A DNA stretch of 64,000 bases from Candidatus Didemnitutus sp. (GTDB lineage Bacteria > Verrucomicrobiota > Verrucomicrobiia > Opitutales > Opitutaceae): contig JAHCAY010000001.1 of the NCBI GenBank assembly GCA_019634575.1, forward strand, positions 1,860,001 to 1,924,000. The letters are read 5' to 3'. This document shows positions 59,268 to 64,000 of the stretch, piece by piece. The stretch's first letter is position 1; every line of letters begins with the position of its first letter. Position numbers and translations under genes: made by a program. Below the pieces are notes generated by a model. It had not been told where the DNA came from and made no database searches. It saw only the letters and a list, made by a program, of their open reading frames with translations.

Positions 59268-60023
59268 ATGAGAAACGCCACGCTTCTCTCCCGCGCCACC
59301 GTGCTCGCCTACGGCTTTTTTGCTTACGCGGTCTCGTTCTCCACACTCCTCTATGCCGTCGGTTTCATCGGCGATTTTCTCGTGCCCAAGACGATCGACG
59401 GCACGCCGACAGTCTCGCCCGGCTTGGCGGCAGTGGTCGACGCCGCGCTGCTCGTGCTGTTCGCGCTGCAACACAGCGTGATGGCGCGCCCGTTCTTCAA
59501 ACGCCGGCTCACGCGTTTCATCCCCGCCGCCGCCGAACGCTCCACCTACGTGCTGGCCTCGTCGGTCGCGCTGCTGGTTCTCTTCCGTTACTGGGAACCG
59601 CTGGGCGGCGGCGTGTGGACCGTCGAGCAACCCGCCGTGCGCCTGCTGCTGCAAGTGGGCTTCGGCATCGGCTGGATCGTGGTGCTGGCGACGACTTTTC
59701 TGATCCACCACTTCGACCTGTTCGGGCTGCGCCAGGTGTGGTTCTTCTTCCACAGCCGCGAATACACCGGCCTGCGTTTCGTCACGCCCGGGCTCTATCA
59801 AATCGTCCGCCACCCGCTCTACGTCGGCTGGCTGATGGTCTTCTGGCTCACCCCGCACATGACGGTGACGCATCTGTTTTTCGCGGTCATGACGACCGCC
59901 TACATCCTCATCGCGATCCGGTTCGAGGAACGCGATCTCACCGACGCGCATCCGGAATACCACGACTATCGCCGTCGCACGCCGATGTTGCTGCCGCGTC
60001 TGCGGCGCGAGGAGGCCGATTGA
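59268..60023 (+). CDS. mddA: Methanethiol S-methyltransferase (MddA-like)
   Basis: This 251-residue membrane protein of the isoprenylcysteine-methyltransferase/NnrU superfamily has about five helices. Diagnostic stretches for MddA are ALQHSVMARPFFKR, ERSTYVLASSVALL, FGLRQVW, TPGLYQIVRHPLYVGW and AIRFEERDL...HPEYHDYRRRTPML. MddA methylates methanethiol with S-adenosylmethionine to make dimethyl sulfide. The call rests on family motifs; a related alkyl-methyltransferase cannot be excluded. Confidence 0.82.
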   Translation: MRNATLLSRATVLAYGFFAYAVSFSTLLYAVGFIGDFLVPKTIDGTPTVSPGLAAVVDAALLVLFALQHSVMARPFFKRRLTRFIPAAAERSTYVLASSVALLVLFRYWEPLGGGVWTVEQPAVRLLLQVGFGIGWIVVLATTFLIHHFDLFGLRQVWFFFHSREYTGLRFVTPGLYQIVRHPLYVGWLMVFWLTPHMTVTHLFFAVMTTAYILIAIRFEERDLTDAHPEYHDYRRRTPMLLPRLRREEAD

Positions 60024-60122
60024 CTTTCCGCCCGCCGGGCGAGCCGCCAATGGCTGCCCGGCAGGTGCGGCGGGATTCTTCCCGCCGGGCGCGCTGGGGG
60101 CAGTGCGCCGAATATTTTCTTG

Positions 60123-60154
60123 GAACCGCACCCTCGTGGTGCGGTTCTTTCTTT
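60123..60154 (+). terminator. Terminator-like hairpin at the start of a methyltransferase gene
   Basis: GAACCGCACC, loop CTCGT, GGTGCGGTTC, then TTTCTTT. It ends three or four bases before the ATG at 60158. It could end the mddA transcript or act as an attenuator on the next gene. Confidence 0.75.
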
Positions 60155-60157
60155 GTC

Positions 60158-60748
60158 ATGAGCCACCCGTCGCGCCCGGAATTTTGGGACGAGCGCTACG
60201 CCGCCGGCACGACGCCGTGGGACTACGGCGGCGTGCCGCCGCAACTCCGGCGTTACCTCGAGGCTCGGCCAAGCGGCGGGCGTGCGCTCATCCCCGGCTG
60301 CGGCTCCGGCCACGAAATCGCGGCGTTCTACGAGGCGGGCTACGACGTCACCGCAGTGGACTTCGCGCCCGCCGCCGTCGAGCGCGCCCGCGCCAACCTC
60401 GGGCCGGTGCTCGCCGACCGCGTGTTCCTCGGCGATTACTTCACCTTCGACTTCGCCGCGGCGCCGTTCGACGTGATCTACGAACGCACTTTCCTGTGCG
60501 CGCTGCCGCCCGAGTTGCGCCCGAAATACATCGCCCGGATGGCGCAACTGCTGAAACCGGGCGGCGTGCTCGTGGGGCTGTTCTATCTCGGCGAGGAGCA
60601 GGGCGGCCCGCCCTACCAGCTCCACGCCGGCGATGAGGCGAAGCTCTTCTCGCCGCGCTTCGTGCTGGCGCAGGATCAGCCGGCGGCGGAACCGTTCCCG
60701 CTCTTCGGCAACAACGAGCGCTGGCGCGAATACCGCCGCGTCAGGTAG
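60158..60748 (+). CDS. SAM-dependent methyltransferase (TPMT-like)
   Basis: The 196-residue class I methyltransferase has the thiopurine-methyltransferase-like N-terminus FWDERYAAGTTPWDYGGVPPQL, motif I ALIPGCGSGHEIAAF, the acidic VTAVDFAPAAVE, and LKPGGVLVGLFYL. The GCGSGHE variant and RTFLCALPPELRPKY are typical of the TPMT/halide-methyltransferase group. Substrates in that group include thiols, selenium compounds and halides, which fits with the mddA neighbour, but the true substrate is unknown. It overlaps the convergent PEP-CTERM gene by 8 bp. Confidence 0.85.
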   Translation: MSHPSRPEFWDERYAAGTTPWDYGGVPPQLRRYLEARPSGGRALIPGCGSGHEIAAFYEAGYDVTAVDFAPAAVERARANLGPVLADRVFLGDYFTFDFAAAPFDVIYERTFLCALPPELRPKYIARMAQLLKPGGVLVGLFYLGEEQGGPPYQLHAGDEAKLFSPRFVLAQDQPAAEPFPLFGNNERWREYRRVR

Positions 60749-61667
60749 CGCGCCGCCACCAGCCGCGGCACCCGAGCCAGACGACGCCCAAGACCAGACA
60801 CACCCAGGTCGCCGGCTCGGGCACCGCGAGAACGTTCAGCGAAGTGATGCTGCCGCCGTTGATCAGCAACGCGGGGTTGATGGCCGCGCCGGTCAGGCTG
60901 TCGAAGCTGCCCACTTGGTAGTAACCTCCGACGCTGTTGTAGGAGCTGACGTAGAGCGCCCCGGTCGGATCGAGCGCGAGCGCGCGCGGGCTCGAAAGCC
61001 CGCTGATGAGATTGGAGCTGATGACCGCACCGGTCGTCGCGTCGTAAACCGCCACGCTGTTGCCCTGCACCGACGCGACGTAGAGACGGTTGCTCGCCGT
61101 GTTCACGGCCATGCCCATCGGCACGCCGGCGATGCCGGTGACGAGGTTGCGATTGATGGCCGCGCCGGTGGTCGCGTCGAAGACGCTCACCGTCCCCGAG
61201 TAATCGCTGACGTAGAGCCGGCCGGCGCCGTCGGAGAGCAGGTATTCGGGCGAGGCGAAACCGGTCAGAAAATTCGCGCTCGTGAGCGCGCCGGTCGTCG
61301 CGTCGTAAAGGCTGACGCGCTGCTGCGACTGCGAGGCGACGTAGAGATTATTGCCCCACAGCGCCAAGCCAGTCGGCGTGTTCGCACCCGCCTGCAGGAA
61401 GGTCTGGTTGATCGTCGCACCAGTCGTCGCGTTGTAGACGCCGACCTGCGCCTGTCCATACAGCGCGACGTAGAGCTGGCCCTTGCCGTCGAGCGCGGAT
61501 TCCCACGTGTAGGAATTCGTGTTGCCCAGCGGGGCCGCGATCGGCGCGCCCGTGAGCGCATTGAACGAATAGAAATACGGCCCCACCGTCACGTAGAGCG
61601 TCGTCTGCGCCGCCAGCCCGCCCGCGAGCAGGCAAAACAACATCGCCCGGCGAATGAACCGGCTCAT
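60741..61667 (-). CDS. NHL/YVTN-type beta-propeller PEP-CTERM protein
   Basis: This 308-residue secreted protein has a signal peptide (MLFCLLAGGLAAQ) and six or so blades with the recurring unit LYVASxxxxxVSVYDATTGAxI, about 40-45 residues apart, then VPEPATWVCLVLG, a hydrophobic helix and WWRRAT, a PEP-CTERM tag. Its ATG overlaps the stop of the upstream gene (ATGA at 61664-61667), so the two PEP-CTERM proteins are made together. Confidence 0.87.
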   Translation of the reverse strand: MSRFIRRAMLFCLLAGGLAAQTTLYVTVGPYFYSFNALTGAPIAAPLGNTNSYTWESALDGKGQLYVALYGQAQVGVYNATTGATINQTFLQAGANTPTGLALWGNNLYVASQSQQRVSLYDATTGALTSANFLTGFASPEYLLSDGAGRLYVSDYSGTVSVFDATTGAAINRNLVTGIAGVPMGMAVNTASNRLYVASVQGNSVAVYDATTGAVISSNLISGLSSPRALALDPTGALYVSSYNSVGGYYQVGSFDSLTGAAINPALLINGGSITSLNVLAVPEPATWVCLVLGVVWLGCRGWWRRAT

Positions 61668-62773
61668 GTCACGGCCTTTCTCTTTCGCCGCAGCAGCCAC
61701 ATCGCTCCGAGCACCACGAGCGCGATCATCAACGCGCTCGCCGCCGGCTCCGGCACCGCGGACACGGTGATGAGGATCGCCCGCTGGTCAGCCATGCCCG
61801 CATCGTAAGCCTGCCCCACGAGATAAAGCGTGCTGCCCACGAGCTCCGCGCCGTGAATGATCGACGACATGAAACTCGGCCCGATCGCCGCCGTGATCGC
61901 CGGCTGCAAATCGTAGAATGTCGCCGCATCGCCCGCCCACCATCCAGCGTGATCGTAACCGCCAAACTGCGCCGCGCCCGCCTGCAACGAACCCGCTGTC
62001 GCATAGACGACCGAGCTCGTCGCGCCGACCGGATTCAAATCGACGACGCTCGCCGCATCGCCGAACCACAGCGCGGCGTGCGAGTTCGCACCCACGCCCA
62101 TTTGCCCCGCCTGCGCCGCGCCGGTCATCGAGTAAACGAGCGAGTAACTCGCGCCCGCCGGATGCAGATCGACGAAGCTCGCCGCGCTCCCACTCCACAG
62201 CGCCGCATGGGTCACACCGCCGATCGCCGCATAGCCGCCTTGTTGCGCCGCCGTGAGAGCGAGCACTTCCGAACCGGCCGCGCCCGCCGGGTTCAAATCC
62301 ACCGCACTCGCCGCCGTGCCGCTCCACAGCGTCGCATGCGCCACGCCCGCATAGCGTGCCGATCCGCCCTGCTGCGTCACGGACAACGCGGTGACGATCG
62401 AGGACGACGCGCCCGCGGGATGCAAATCGACGAAGCTCGCCGCCGTCCCGCTCCACAACGCCGCATGATCGTTGCCGTTCACCCCGACAAAGTCCGCGAA
62501 GCCGCCCTGCTGTGAACCGTTCGTGGCGAGCGCGTGCGAGTCGAACGCCCCCGCGGGATTGAGATTCACGACGCTGCCCGCGCTCCCGCTCCACACCGTC
62601 GCGACCGTGCCGTCGAAGCCCGCCTGCTGGCCGTTGCTCACCGCGTAGGCCACGCTGTTGGCGGTCGGACTGCCCAGATCGACAACCGACACCTGCGCGT
62701 GAGCCGCCGCGCAAATGCCCCACCCCGCCACCCGGAACCACGAGCGAAGCGAGAACAGGGGCGTCAGTTTCAT
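61664..62773 (-). CDS. HAF-like repeat PEP-CTERM protein
   Basis: This is a 369-residue exported protein. A signal peptide (VAGWGICAAAHAQ) is followed by about seven repeats of the form HAALWSGSAASFVDLHPAGAxxSxVxAxxxxQQGG, roughly 43 residues each, close to HAF repeats. The C-terminus has VPEPAASALMIAL, a hydrophobic helix and RRKRK. The repeats VDLHPAGA and VDLNPAGA alternate. It is the first gene of a two-gene minus-strand unit. Confidence 0.87.
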   Translation of the reverse strand: MKLTPLFSLRSWFRVAGWGICAAAHAQVSVVDLGSPTANSVAYAVSNGQQAGFDGTVATVWSGSAGSVVNLNPAGAFDSHALATNGSQQGGFADFVGVNGNDHAALWSGTAASFVDLHPAGASSSIVTALSVTQQGGSARYAGVAHATLWSGTAASAVDLNPAGAAGSEVLALTAAQQGGYAAIGGVTHAALWSGSAASFVDLHPAGASYSLVYSMTGAAQAGQMGVGANSHAALWFGDAASVVDLNPVGATSSVVYATAGSLQAGAAQFGGYDHAGWWAGDAATFYDLQPAITAAIGPSFMSSIIHGAELVGSTLYLVGQAYDAGMADQRAILITVSAVPEPAASALMIALVVLGAMWLLRRKRKAVT

Positions 62774-62903
62774 CGGCCCGGTTTGGGGAGTCGGCCGGCG
62801 CCGATTACGCGAATTCGCACAGGATTTCGCACGTCCTGACCGGTCGGCTAAGCCAGCGCGTAAAAACTGAAATGCGCTCCCGTCCGCCTCGGGAATTCGT
62901 CGC

Positions 62904-64000
62904 GATGAAACACACTGATCTGTTTTTCCGCTCGTCGGTCTGGCTCGCGCTCCTCGCCGCCCTGACCTTCTTCGGCGCCCTCGCGCGCCCGGCCCTCGCG
63001 GCCACGCAGCCGTTCGCCCTTACGATCACCGCTCCCGTCAACAACACCTCGGTGACGCTCGGCAGCTCCGTCACGGTCACCGCCGTGGCGAGCGGCAACG
63101 CGAATCCGATCGTGAAGATCGATTTCTACGAAATGCTGTCGGGCAAGCTCATCGGCACCGCCACGAGCGCGCCCTACTCGGTCACGTGGACGCCGCCCTT
63201 GCTCGGCAACAACTTCGTGCGCGTCACCGGCACCGATTCCACCGGCGCGACCGCCAACTCCGCCATCACCACCGTCAAGACGATCGCCAGCTCATCGTCC
63301 GGCGGCAGTTCCTCTGGCGGCAGCACGCAGCAACCGTCCACCTACACCGTCACCGTGACCAACGGCACCGTGAACGGCGCGACCTCCGCCAGCTTCGCCC
63401 CCTACTCGACCGTCACGATCAAGGCCAACCCGCCGCCCGCCGGCCAGGCCTTCAAGCAATGGAGCGGCGCCTCGTTCACCGACGCCCTCGCGACGACGAC
63501 CACCTTCCAAATGCCGAGCGCCAACGTGAACATCGTCGGCAGCTACTACACGCCGCCGCCGCTGCCGACGCCCGTCGCCGGCCACCCGCGACTCTGGCTC
63601 AACCCCAGCGACCTGCCGCGCCTGCGCACCTGGGCCTACTCGGGCAACATGGTCTATCAACAAGGCCTGCGCTCGATGCTCCAAGTCTCCCTGAGCGCCT
63701 ACAAACTCTGTTTCCCCGACGGCGTGCATCCCGCGTCGCCCTATCCCGACTCGGGCGACATCTACGGCTACTCCGGCGCCAGCGTCACGAGCGACATGGT
63801 GAGCGAACAGCACGCGCTGCTGCTCGCGTTCTTCGGCCTCGTCGATCCCGATCCCGTCGCTCGCGCCGCCTACGCCCAGAAGGCCCGCCAGATGTTCATG
63901 TATGTGATCAACGAAGCCGACAAGGGCCACGCCGCCGGCGCGCCGTTCCGTGATCCGATCTTCGCGATCTACTGCCGCTCCAACGCCGCCGGAGAGTGCT
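62904..64000 (+). CDS. Secreted Ig-like/heparinase-like protein, 3' end outside window
   Basis: The frame is open from ATG 62904 to the window end (365 codons seen). A signal peptide (LLAALTFFGALARPALA) is followed by an Ig-like domain (ITAPVNNTSVTLGSSVTV, residues about 40-125), a Ser/Gly linker, an InlB-type repeat domain (YTVTVTNGTVNGATSASFAPYSTVTI to about 215) and then GHPRLWLNPSDLPRLRTWA, the N-terminal signature of heparinase/alginate-lyase-like polysaccharide enzymes. A role in polysaccharide breakdown is likely but the catalytic part is beyond the end. Confidence 0.82.

Noticed and set aside
1..64000. CRISPR array, tRNA/rRNA genes, insertion sequences
   Set aside because: I looked for regular repeat-spacer units, cloverleaf-forming 75-90-base segments and transposase frames and saw none; a dedicated tRNA scan would settle weak cases.

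Overview
The window is GC-rich, densely coded DNA that looks like a free-living member of the Opitutaceae (Verrucomicrobiota). This assignment is inferred from six PEP-CTERM proteins (three with autotransporter-associated beta-strand repeats), three large TonB-dependent receptors, a SUF operon, opgG/opgH, and short word-repeat tracts between genes. I cannot name a species. Most long reading frames opposite real genes are by-products of the base composition and are left out.

Layout. 1-2172: 3' part of a TonB-dependent receptor. 2395-9842: two surface PEP-CTERM proteins flanking a lone receiver-domain protein; all three genes carry the same upstream element. 9977-13474: a DUF6157 gene, then a minus-strand operon of sensor kinase, LuxR-type regulator and CPBP membrane protease. 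13611-18740: a third PEP-CTERM protein and a 1221-residue PAP2/spermidine-synthase-like fusion. 18959-20562: a TIR membrane protein with a small coupled ORF. 20569-27582: Fpg/Nei glycosylase, HAF-type PEP-CTERM protein, WD40 protein, EamA exporter, pseudouridine synthase and ChrA. 27657-35880: a copper cluster (CxxCH membrane protein, copper receptor, cytochrome c lipoprotein, second TonB receptor, DUF4198 protein, propeller protein with Cys motifs, CusF-like protein). 36359-38610: a second TIR protein, a frameshifted gene remnant and ThpR. 38698-45351: DUF481 protein, TIGR02466-type oxygenase, Gly-rich lipoprotein, NAD(P)-binding protein, M19 dipeptidase, TrxB and a VanY-type peptidase. 45533-49928: opgG, an unknown membrane protein and opgH. 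50216-55121: an Irr-like Fur regulator with a PerR-like box, then sufC, sufB, sufD and sufT. 55248-64000: mtnA, zinc-ribbon protein, sigma-54 activator, periplasmic binding-like protein, MddA-type methyltransferase, a second methyltransferase, two PEP-CTERM proteins and the start of a secreted Ig-like/lyase-like protein.

The observations I rate highest are: the two TIR-membrane-TolB-like proteins with about 70% identical TIR halves and divergent C-termini; the PAP2/SpeE-like fusion; a promoter element with TCAC repeats spaced 21 bp, shared by three consecutive genes; a family of single-centre-base palindromes of up to 27 bp, mostly at gene ends but twice inside coding sequence; and the organised copper cluster. 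Intergenic space is also rich in GTAG/GGAG-headed REP hairpins and short-word inverted repeats. No tRNA, rRNA, CRISPR array, transposase or complete prophage was seen.
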